Positions 17,447 to 25,654 of a DNA stretch of 42,312 nucleotides are shown here, one piece after another. The stretch is taken from contig CAIYJE010000036.1 in the NCBI GenBank assembly GCA_903926465.1, forward strand, positions 1-42,312, written 5' to 3'. Position 1 is the stretch's first letter, and the number at the start of each line of letters is the position of its first letter. Origin of the DNA: an uncultured Planctomycetales bacterium. Its GTDB lineage: Bacteria; Planctomycetota; Planctomycetia; Isosphaerales; Isosphaeraceae. The translations under genes and the position numbers were made by a program. Under the pieces are notes generated by a model. That model made no database searches, was not told the origin of the DNA, and saw nothing but the letters and a program-made list of their open reading frames with translations.

Positions 17447-18509
17447 GGGGAAAGTCTATTCTTTTAGGCAAGTTTGGTGCAATTGGTTTCGAAATCTAAT
17501 CTTATGGAAGTCGTCGGATTGTTGGTGTTGCAGTCAAGGCATCTTGGTCAGCGATCATGAGCGAGAGATGCCTTCTGAGAAAAAGGCATTAGATGCTTCT
17601 AAAAGCAATGCATGTTTATAAGTAAAAGATGGGAGTAAGTAATACTTAGAAACGGTTGCCAAATGAAAATACAATCGCGATCAGCCGAAGTTTTCACTGA
17701 ATCACCCTGAAGCCAGGTCTATTCACCGCGCGTGAGTGCAAGCAGATGTTGTGAGTTTGTCAACGCATTCCAGATCAGCCCGGTCCCCCTCATCCGGCCG
17801 TTCCGGCCAACTTCTTCCGCAGTGCGGGAGAAGCCAGGAGAGGCCAGCTCAGGGATTGTCTGGTACGTGTTCTGGCAAAGAATCTGGCAAATAGTCGCGT
17901 CACCAATCTACCAATGTCGAACCGGAGGTATTAGCTGCTTCTCCCACGTGCGGGAGAAGGTTACCGAAGGCCTGATGAGGGCGTTTTCTCTGAGAAACCA
18001 TGGCGACAAGAATCTATGCCATCCATCCTCCGAGACCCTGCTCCATTTCGCCACCAGTTCTTAGCCTCAATGCGATGGCCCGTGCATCAGGAGATTAATT
18101 TATAATGTGTACTATGTTTATATTGTTGACCTGTCATCGCACGTTTGTGTTCTGGATGTGCTGGCGTTCTTTCACTGAATGAGTGAGGTCCATAGAGGCA
18201 TACCGGTGATAGAGCTCAATACCTCTTGCCTCGATAAGCCGTTCTTCAAATTGCTTGGATGGCTTCTGATCCAAATGACGAAGAGACTCGAATCATGGTA
18301 TGCGACGTGTCAAATGATAAAAAGTTAGTCAGGGAGTCAGAAGACAAACTTGGGATCAAATTATCGCCACCAGAAAGGCTATCATGCTGGATTCAGCGTA
18401 GACTCCGTCCACGTGGGTTGCAAAACCCTTAACAACGGAGCAAATTCGAGCTCCTTATAAAGCAAAATCAAACAAAGAGTTGTGATGTGCGAAGCAAGAG
18501 TAGAGGCAT
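17447..18509. other. Gap inside the polysaccharide cluster
   Basis: About 1.06 kb that splits the cluster between the fused transferase and the polymerase-like gene. No supported gene. It contains a paired palindromic element (17787-17981). A TATAAT at 18101-18106 lacks a matching -35 box. The promoter of the polymerase-like gene should lie near the left end of the gap. Confidence 0.5.
17787..17981. repeat. Paired palindromic intergenic element (BIME/MITE-like)
   Basis: The left arm (17787-17833) and right arm (17938-17981) are imperfect inverted copies. Both begin at their outer edge with CCCTCATC then GGCC, and both end inward with a hairpin of the CTTCTCCCGCA / GCGGGAGAAG type. About 104 bases separate them. 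Each arm can thus fold alone, and the whole can fold into a larger structure. This layout is typical of repeated extragenic palindromes or small non-autonomous elements. No second copy is in this window, so repetition in the genome is inferred. Confidence 0.65.
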
Positions 18510-21395
18510 TCAGCTCGTTGAAGCAAGAGTTCGAGCAACGGTTGAATGAGAGTCCGATAGGTCCAGTGCATCGGTTTCCAATGGAATTTCATCTTGCGGC
18601 TCCTCGATGATCTGAGAATAAAACTCAAGAGAGCGTTGGGCCATCACGTACTGATCGAATTCCGTAACTGCTCGTGTACGGCCGGCTTTGACCAATCGCT
18701 CTCTCAGCCCGGACTCCTCAAGGATTCTCTTTGCAGCTGCAGCGAAGGCTAGTGAATCATTGCAAGGAACGGTTAATCCGGTTTCCTCATGTTTGCTGAC
18801 CCATGCTACGCCACTACCTGGTATCGAGGTATTGATGACAGGACACCCGCTCGCCATAGCTTCAACCTGAACCAGTCCAAATGCCTCACTGCGTTCATTT
18901 GATGGGAACCAAAGAGCATGCGCTGCTTTGTAGTAGGCGATTACATCAGATTGTTCAGGCAAGGCGCCCAGAAAATGAACCCGATCTTGCAATGTCAGAG
19001 ATCGAACGAGCTGGTTGAGTGGATCAAACTCCGGTCCAGTGCCAGCAATCAAGAGTGTTCCGGGTACGTGCTGTAGAGCTCTGATTGCAGTTTCAAACCC
19101 TTTGTAATAGACCAGTCGTCCAATCGCAAACCAGATCGGGCCGGAGTATTTCTGTTGAATCTCCAGAGCCTGTTTTTCAACTGCTTCGCTGGGTTTCAGA
19201 TAATCTTGGAGATCGATACCCAGTGGTAACGTTGAAACTCGGTCACCACACTGCTGCAATAGACTAGAACCACTAATGTAAGGGCTTGAAGTTGCGAGTA
19301 TCAACCGAGCTCGGGCGTAACATGCCTTCTCAAAAGGCCGAAATAGAAACTTTCGAACTCGTTGCTTGATCACATCACTGTGATGAGTGATGATCAATGG
19401 GCGAGAATCATTTGCAAGACTAAGAGCCAGAATCATTGACGGGTTTGGAGTATGGAGATGAATCAAATCTGCATTACAGTTGACAAGCGTGGGTGGTAGG
19501 TCAGTCAGAAGATCGAGCTTGGCAAAGCTTTTAATTCTTCGTAAACGAACCACTTCAATGGACCCGTCGGTAACGGTGTGTGTGGGTCGATTCTGCTCGT
19601 GATCCATACAGATAACTTTGACCGAACAGCCGAGTGCCGCCTGTGCCTGTGCCAGAGAACGAACCGACGTCTCAATTCCGCCTCGGGAGGGATAATAAAA
19701 CTTGCTTAAGTGAATGACGCTTCTGGGTAAAGTCGCCCTGGAAACTGGAGATCGGTGATCAGCGGGAGCCGTACCAGAAGAATATACTGAAGCGGAGATT
19801 TCTGAAAAAGAATGCGGGTGTTCAATGACCGAACCATTGGTACTTAAAAGTAAGTCTGGCTGAGTATCGACTTGATCTGCAGTACCTGGAATCGTTAGTA
19901 CAGCGTGACTATCCTGCCCCTGAGTTGCCTTGGCAATTGATAACTCTAGACGTTGTTCAATAAGTTGAATCATCTCCTGAATCGCGAGGAGATGGTTTTG
20001 CCGGTGATTTTGGTTGACCCCGGATACTCGTAAAACACCAGCTGGGCTATCTTCAAACTGCAAATTATGGATGACCGTCCATGACCGGCCTCGATGCATA
20101 CCGTTGGAACGAGTCCAAAGTGCATGAAAAACTTCACCTGCCCGGGGAACATTAATGGTGAGCTCGACACGATTAGCACCAATCTTGGCAAATTCCTCGA
20201 TCGTCGTTTGCCAAGGATCCGCCCAGTCTCGGAAACCCTGTAAATGACACTTGAAGCCCAGCGCTGTCTTTTCCCGCTGGGCTTTGGACCTGAAGGTACT
20301 AAATCGTGTTTTCAGTTGTGCATAGACCAATCGAAGCTCAGAAACACCAAATGTCCCAGACCCCACAAGGCTAACGATTGTTAATCCAAGAAAAAGTGCA
20401 CAGATGACGTCGCCATACCCTCCTCTTAAAGCCAGGCCAGCTCCGGTCGCTGCGATGGAAGATAAAGCGACACCAATCGCCAGTGCGGCACCCGTACTAC
20501 CAAATCTCTCGCGGAGTCGATGGTGAAGATGTCCTCGATCCGGCGAAAATAGTGATCGACCGGTGAGCCAGCGGCGCCCAATTGCGGCAGCCACGTCTAT
20601 GAGAGGTAAGGCGCTCAAGGAGAGGAGTGGAAGCAAGGAGAGCCTCGAATGAGTACCACCTCCACAGGCTCTCAACGAAAGAACCGCAACTACCAGTCCA
20701 ATCATCATGCTTCCAGCATCACCCATGTAGATCCTGGCTGGTGGTAGGTTGTCCGCAAGAAATCCGACCAAAGCTCCAACAAGTGCGACTTCTAATAGAC
20801 CCTCGCCATTTGAACCGGTCTGAAATGCTAGCCAGGCCAAAGTGGTACAGGCGATAAGACCCAGGCTACCACAGAAACCATCCATTCCATCAACAAGGTT
20901 GAATGCATTTATTACGAGAACGATCCACAGAAGCGCAGCTGGAGCCGCAAATCCCCCGAGCTCGAACTGGACCCCCAACAGTCCCGCGCTATCAATTCGA
21001 AGGCCAAGTGCTACTGGAATTGACGCAGCAAATATCTGACCAACGAGTTTGTATCCACCCCTGAGGCCATACAAGTCATCAAATATCCCAACGATCAGGA
21101 TCATGAAAGACCCGATTGCTAACCCGAGATAGAGATTCTTACCTGGCTCAACGTTGGCTACCGATGGTAGGAGCAGAGAAACTAAAGCCCATGAGGTCCA
21201 TGCTGCTAGCCAAACAGCAACTCCACCACCCAGTGGGATTGGAGAGATTTGCAATTTACGCGAACGGTCCGGACGATCAACAAATCCGATCGACGGCGCA
21301 ATATTTCGGAAACCCTTGATCACAATCTGTGCAAACAGAAAGGCAAGAATCGTTGCCGTAAAGTGATGGAGATTGTGCTGTAGAAACGCAAGCAT
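18510..21395 (-). CDS. Fusion: WecA/MraY-family lipid-carrier sugar-1-phosphate transferase + GT4 glycosyltransferase
   Basis: A 961-residue fusion. Residues 1-350 form a polytopic PNPT domain with KLQISPIPLGGG, the metal-binding DD106-107, NAFNLVDGMDG (163-173), MGDAGS (224-229) and HLHHRL (289-294). This is the WecA pattern for moving a sugar-1-phosphate onto polyprenyl phosphate, the first step of polymer assembly. Residues 380-485 are a soluble domain I do not recognise. Residues 558-930 are a complete GT4: YYPSRGGIETSVRSLA, LHTPNPSM, FAIGRLVYYKGF and SEAFGLVQVEAMASG with E837 and E845. The protein could start the repeat unit and add its second sugar. It begins two bases after the BY-kinase stop, with a good AAGG ribosome site, so both are one operon. 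Confidence 0.93.
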   Translation of the reverse strand: MLAFLQHNLHHFTATILAFLFAQIVIKGFRNIAPSIGFVDRPDRSRKLQISPIPLGGGVAVWLAAWTSWALVSLLLPSVANVEPGKNLYLGLAIGSFMILIVGIFDDLYGLRGGYKLVGQIFAASIPVALGLRIDSAGLLGVQFELGGFAAPAALLWIVLVINAFNLVDGMDGFCGSLGLIACTTLAWLAFQTGSNGEGLLEVALVGALVGFLADNLPPARIYMGDAGSMMIGLVVAVLSLRACGGGTHSRLSLLPLLSLSALPLIDVAAAIGRRWLTGRSLFSPDRGHLHHRLRERFGSTGAALAIGVALSSIAATGAGLALRGGYGDVICALFLGLTIVSLVGSGTFGVSELRLVYAQLKTRFSTFRSKAQREKTALGFKCHLQGFRDWADPWQTTIEEFAKIGANRVELTINVPRAGEVFHALWTRSNGMHRGRSWTVIHNLQFEDSPAGVLRVSGVNQNHRQNHLLAIQEMIQLIEQRLELSIAKATQGQDSHAVLTIPGTADQVDTQPDLLLSTNGSVIEHPHSFSEISASVYSSGTAPADHRSPVSRATLPRSVIHLSKFYYPSRGGIETSVRSLAQAQAALGCSVKVICMDHEQNRPTHTVTDGSIEVVRLRRIKSFAKLDLLTDLPPTLVNCNADLIHLHTPNPSMILALSLANDSRPLIITHHSDVIKQRVRKFLFRPFEKACYARARLILATSSPYISGSSLLQQCGDRVSTLPLGIDLQDYLKPSEAVEKQALEIQQKYSGPIWFAIGRLVYYKGFETAIRALQHVPGTLLIAGTGPEFDPLNQLVRSLTLQDRVHFLGALPEQSDVIAYYKAAHALWFPSNERSEAFGLVQVEAMASGCPVINTSIPGSGVAWVSKHEETGLTVPCNDSLAFAAAAKRILEESGLRERLVKAGRTRAVTEFDQYVMAQRSLEFYSQIIEEPQDEIPLETDALDLSDSHSTVARTLASTS

Positions 21396-21397
21396 CC

Positions 21398-24157
21398 TTA
21401 GGACTCCTGCGTGGAAGACGAGTTCATGTCTTGCTTAGGCTCAAGGATTGAATCCGAAGGAAGCTCAGCCGCTTCAATGACGGCTGGAGCTTTTTTGGTT
21501 TGATTTGTTGCGAGCTTTCCTCTTTGGCCATAGCCATAGCCGTAGCCATAGCCGTAACCGTAACCGTAACCATAGCCGTAACCATAGCCGTAAAGATTTC
21601 TTCGCGTACCACAGCCGTTGATGACGACACCCAGAAGTGGTACCCCGGCATTACCCAACAGTTCCACCGTTCGTTCAATATCCTGTCGTCGATCTTTTTC
21701 GAGTCGCACAACGAGGACCATTGCATCAACCGAAGATGACACAATTAGACAGTCTGAAACTGCAAGCAGCGGAGAAGAGTCAACAATGATCAAATCATAT
21801 TGATTTTTCAGGGAATCTAGTGTTGAGGTAAACAAATTAGACGCAAGCAATTCAGCAGGATTATTCACATCACGCCCAGCCGTCATGAGATCCAGATTCT
21901 CGATCAGTGTCGGACGAATTCCTGCATGAACCGGTTGTTCATTCTGCAGAATATCTGATAGACCTGGCCCTTGATCCATATCATAGACGTTGTGAAGTGA
22001 TGGTTTTCGCAAGTCCGCGTCCACCAGAAGGATTTTCCGCCCAGCATGCGCCAAGCTGATGGCCAGATTACTGGAGGTGGTTGTTTTCCCATCTCCAGAG
22101 ACCGGGCTGCTGACTAGAAGGATTTGCGCCTGTCGACTACGTCGGATCAGTTCCAGGTTCGTACGGGCAGATTTGTAGGATTCGGAAAGCATGGATCGGG
22201 GAAGGTTATGACTGAGCAACTCCACCTTGCCACCATCGAGCAAAATTTGCTGATTCGAAAGTTGTGGAATTGTGGCAAGAATCGGCTGATCAACTAATGC
22301 TTTAATTTCTGTCACAGACCGGACTCGTGGATCGAGCATGTCTGAGGCGTAAGCCATGCCACCGCCCAGAAAAAGTCCAAGCATGACAGCCGACAAAAGC
22401 ACCATGATTGGATTTGGCCGAATTGGTATGACGGATGTTGGGTTGATTACTTCGGCCGTGATACTTTCGTAGTTACTACCCAGTTGAGATTGTTTGAGCT
22501 GTGTGGCAACCGAATCAAACAGAGTTTGATGCCGCTCCAGATTATTATGAAGATGTTGTTCTTCAAGTTGTTCAATTTCATTCTCACGCGCTTCAGCAAG
22601 ATCCTTCTCGAATCGCTGTTCAACCTCTGTCTTCATGGTTTCAACCGCTTTCAGGCTCTGCTCTAGCGAGCTGATCAAGCGATCGTACTCGTTTTGGGAA
22701 GCAACTCCCTCTGGCGCCGTCATACGAGCGATTTCTTCATCAATTGAAACCACGGTCCTGTTATCTTCACCTTTGCTAGCCACCACCTCTTCTCTCTGCT
22801 TACGTAGGCGTTCGATGGCGTTTTTGCGCAGAACGGCAAGGTGTTCTGTCAGTGCTGCTTCTCTGGCTTCGAGTTGTACGAGGTCTAGTTCCGCTTTGGC
22901 GATCATCTCCTGCTGCTCAGCTGCCGAAGTTAGTGAATCGGCGATATGAGGCTGTCGAAGTTCCCAGTAGTTATCCAGTTTTTCTTCAAGATCGTGTTTC
23001 TCTGCTTCGAGCTTTTTATAGATCGGGTCAGATTTACCTTGAACCACACGGGAGTACTGTTCACGTTTGGTTTCGATGCCGGCAATTTGAGATTTTAGTT
23101 CACGCACGTCAGGATCGGCAAGAAAGCGAGAGTAAACAGCTTCCTGGGTTGCGGGCCGTCGGTCCTGAGCAGATCCTGCTTGACTACGCAGATGGACCAG
23201 CATGCGTTCCGCGAGTTGCCGTCTATTACGGACCAGTCCTAATTCGGCGGCAACTCGTTCTGGTGAAGTTCCCAGATCATCCGCGGATGAAATTATTAAG
23301 GGATCCTGATTCATCAATCCACGACCCCCGCCCATGCCACCAGGGACGTTTCCTCCCAGTTGCTCCAGGGCTGCCCGGATTGAGAACATGTCAACACCCT
23401 CTGCCGTCAGCTTGCGAGCAAGGTCCAATTCGGTTTTGAGTTTCATTGCACGATTGAGGGACTCATTAATGGCAACATCCCACTGGTCGAGTCTTCGTGC
23501 CAGAAAGTTTTTGGTGCCGTTGGCAAATCCAAGGGTGTTATTTTTCTCGTGAAACTCCAGATATTCTTTTTCTAATTTAACCAGCTCTAGTTGCAGTTCA
23601 TCTCGGGCATTCCCAATAAAACGAATGAGTTCATTCGAGTTTTGTTGGAACTTTTCCTTGAGATAAGTTTGATAACTTTTCGTCAGGCCGTCCATGATCG
23701 CTGTCGCTTCGGTCATGGTGTTGGCTTTGTAGGTCGCGTCGATGACGTTTGCCGAGGGGTCTGGCAGTTTGATTAATAATCCCTGGGTGACATCCGAAAG
23801 AGAAAGATCCTTGGTCTTAGCGTTCTCAATTGCCTCACTCACGATCGCCGGACTTCTCATGAGCAGCATATGGGTTGCGAGCAAACTCTTACTATTACCC
23901 GAAGAGAGTGGATCTCTGGCCGAAGCCCCACCGAGTGGTGGACGAGCGCCCTGCTGGAGAATCAGGAATCTTGCTTGCGATTGGTAAACCGTTTTTGCCT
24001 TAGCAAGATAAAGAACCGCACCTGCAAGGCAAACCAAGAGACTCAAAACGATGAATTTCCAACCACGAGTCAAAATATCGACAAAATTGCCGATGCTTTG
24101 AGTCGATGAAGTCGAAGCATTCCCTTTAGCTCGTGGGATATTTTCGAGTTTATTCAT
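21398..24157 (-). CDS. Polysaccharide co-polymerase / BY-type tyrosine autokinase (Wzc-like)
   Basis: A 919-residue inner-membrane protein. An N-terminal Wzz domain has one helix near 36-56, a long periplasmic coiled-coil region rich in Glu/Arg/Gln, and a second helix after SVIPIRPNPIMVLL. The cytoplasmic kinase has Walker A SGDGKTTTS (K691), Walker A' LLVDADLRKP (D713) and Walker B IIVDSSP (D793), the BY-kinase set. The C-terminal tyrosine cluster is eleven Tyr-Gly pairs (856-877) followed by a Ser/Thr-rich tail. Such proteins control chain length and export, cycling between phosphorylated and free forms. ATG 24157 is chosen; a TTG at 24319 would add 54 residues that lack domain features. 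It is the first gene of the polysaccharide operon. A TATAAT element plus palindrome lies about 560 bases upstream. Confidence 0.94.
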   Translation of the reverse strand: MNKLENIPRAKGNASTSSTQSIGNFVDILTRGWKFIVLSLLVCLAGAVLYLAKAKTVYQSQARFLILQQGARPPLGGASARDPLSSGNSKSLLATHMLLMRSPAIVSEAIENAKTKDLSLSDVTQGLLIKLPDPSANVIDATYKANTMTEATAIMDGLTKSYQTYLKEKFQQNSNELIRFIGNARDELQLELVKLEKEYLEFHEKNNTLGFANGTKNFLARRLDQWDVAINESLNRAMKLKTELDLARKLTAEGVDMFSIRAALEQLGGNVPGGMGGGRGLMNQDPLIISSADDLGTSPERVAAELGLVRNRRQLAERMLVHLRSQAGSAQDRRPATQEAVYSRFLADPDVRELKSQIAGIETKREQYSRVVQGKSDPIYKKLEAEKHDLEEKLDNYWELRQPHIADSLTSAAEQQEMIAKAELDLVQLEAREAALTEHLAVLRKNAIERLRKQREEVVASKGEDNRTVVSIDEEIARMTAPEGVASQNEYDRLISSLEQSLKAVETMKTEVEQRFEKDLAEARENEIEQLEEQHLHNNLERHQTLFDSVATQLKQSQLGSNYESITAEVINPTSVIPIRPNPIMVLLSAVMLGLFLGGGMAYASDMLDPRVRSVTEIKALVDQPILATIPQLSNQQILLDGGKVELLSHNLPRSMLSESYKSARTNLELIRRSRQAQILLVSSPVSGDGKTTTSSNLAISLAHAGRKILLVDADLRKPSLHNVYDMDQGPGLSDILQNEQPVHAGIRPTLIENLDLMTAGRDVNNPAELLASNLFTSTLDSLKNQYDLIIVDSSPLLAVSDCLIVSSSVDAMVLVVRLEKDRRQDIERTVELLGNAGVPLLGVVINGCGTRRNLYGYGYGYGYGYGYGYGYGYGYGQRGKLATNQTKKAPAVIEAAELPSDSILEPKQDMNSSSTQES
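21527..21592 (-). repeat. Tandem Tyr-Gly codon repeat, (YG)11
   Basis: Eleven in-frame Tyr-Gly codon pairs in the tail of the BY-kinase. Tyr is coded by both TAT and TAC and Gly by GGC and GGT in mixed order, so the tract is a degenerate hexanucleotide repeat rather than a recent perfect expansion. This suggests selection on the protein sequence. Confidence 0.95.
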
Positions 24158-24557
24158 CGTTCCTACATCCGGTGATTGAGACTGGTAGTCGATTGAGAAA
24201 GACAAAGGCTTGGGACTAGCAAGTATTCGGGGAAGTGACTGGTGAAATGCCTGAAAATCACTAATCTTCTCCCGGAAATATCCACAAAGAACACAGGCCC
24301 TCTCAGCGGGAAGGCTCAATGTATTGGTTGCGAATCAGATTGAGAGATTTACCCTCAGCGAGTAAAACACTAAAAGCACACAAGAAGATCTATCAGGATG
24401 ATCGAAAACCTTTCGGGGTACATGTCGTGCAAAGCAATCACTGCAACCATGCCACAAAACTGAATCCATTCACGTCACAAATGTCCAGCGTCGGCCGTAT
24501 CCTTCGAGAGCCTGAGATTCGTCAAGCTAGCTTCTGATTAGCAAACGCCCCCCATCA

Positions 24558-24610
24558 ATCTGGGAATTAACCTGTAAAATCGGAAAAACCCTCAGAAGCT
24601 AATCCCAGAT
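24558..24610 (-). other. Inverted repeat in the leader of the polysaccharide operon
   Basis: ATCTGGGAATTA (24558-24569) and TAATCCCAGAT (24600-24610) pair over 11 bp with one bulged A, leaving a loop of about 30 bases. It lies downstream of the candidate promoter at 24731-24736 and about 400 bases before the BY-kinase start. No T tract follows the stem directly. It could be a leader RNA structure or a protein-binding dyad. Confidence 0.4.
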
Positions 24611-24707
24611 GTTGTACTTCTTCATCAGAATGTTTCGACGAACAAAGCATACCGGACAAACTCATCCAGGAAAAATTATCCAAATCCTTGTAAGGGTGCA
24701 AGCAAAA

Positions 24708-24736
24708 TCCTTAGACGTCTAAGGAAAAATATTATA
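24708..24736 (-). promoter_or_regulatory. Candidate promoter with 18-bp palindromic operator for the polysaccharide operon
   Basis: On the minus strand a perfect TATAAT (complement of 24731-24736) is followed, five bases on, by the perfect palindrome TCCTTAGACGTCTAAGGA (24708-24725). A start about seven bases after the -10 would fall at the palindrome's edge, so a bound protein would block or gate initiation. No good -35 box is seen at 16-18 bases spacing, which suggests need for an activator or chance. The bound protein is unknown; the divergent NtrC-like protein is a candidate. Confidence 0.5.
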
Positions 24737-25654
24737 TCCTTGGTCTATCGATTTAATCCTATGAGGTTTCGTCAGACGCAAAAAGGTTTTTCTCTGATCT
24801 TTTTCGTTCTGCTTCGTAGCGTGCAGGCGGAGACCCGAGATTTAATGAACTAGTCGTCTGGACGTGGAAGTCTTTTGCCTAGATTTTGCTGGAAGGTGTC
24901 AAAAGCGGTCTTGTAAAGATCTGTCTGATAATCGAGTTCGATTGTTGATCGTTACGAGTCGAGTATTAAATCTTCCACGAGCGATCCTTCTCTGAATACG
25001 AGATGAAATCGCTAGCGAGTCGATCTTTTGGGAGATTGTCTTTGTTCGGGCCGCATCTGCGGTCAGACAGAGATTCACGAAGAATCCCTTGCTCATGCAT
25101 TGGACTATGAGGAGAATCGTGTCCGATGCGATACTGCGGTCTCCGATCCCACAATTATAACTACAAAGCTTACAGATGGGGATTGCCACCTTGGGTTGTT
25201 TCTAGTCAAGAATGGCGTTCCAGTTCATTCGTTCGAGGGTTGGATTCAGTTTACGAGGCTTACTGGTCGCTGGAATAAAATGTTCGACGAACGCTCAGGG
25301 TTTATAATTGAATTTCACTTCGATTGATGTCGATCTGCTCGAACGAATCCCTGATGGTCAAAACAGGAATTGTAGTTGCCTGAATCGAAAATAGCGGATT
25401 TGCGGGGATAGTAATGAGTGAGTTTCGGTAACGCTTGACTGTTCAACTGAAGCGTTGAGCTGTTTTGAAAGAATTGGTCTTGTGGAGAATGGTGGCAGAG
25501 TTTCCTTGAGTGTGATGGATATCCCCAACCTCACAAGCGGGTGTAAAGTCACTCTCATTTCGATGAAGTCTCAGGTTTCGGTCAGCTTTCGGAGCTCACA
25601 ATCTATTATTTCAAAAATACAGAACAAGCCTCGGCTCGCCATGAGTGAGATTCA

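Larger units (their letters stand above)
24158..25654. other. Divergent regulatory gap and long leader of the polysaccharide operon
   Basis: About 1.5 kb between the minus-strand BY-kinase and the plus-strand NtrC-like gene. It contains a candidate promoter and operator (24708-24736) and an inverted repeat (24558-24610). Weak frames at 25028-25327 and 25455-25658 lack ribosome sites and recognisable products. If transcription starts near 24724, the BY-kinase mRNA has a leader of about 565 bases. No riboswitch consensus was recognised in it. Confidence 0.5.

Noticed and set aside
24452-24465. Possible sigma-54 promoter on the minus strand (GCAACCATGCC)
   Set aside because: The spacing between the GC and CC elements is seven bases instead of ten, and the rest of the consensus is missing.
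25028-25327. 99-codon open frame on the plus strand in the divergent gap
   Set aside because: No domain, no ribosome site and a minus-strand frame of similar length over the same bases.
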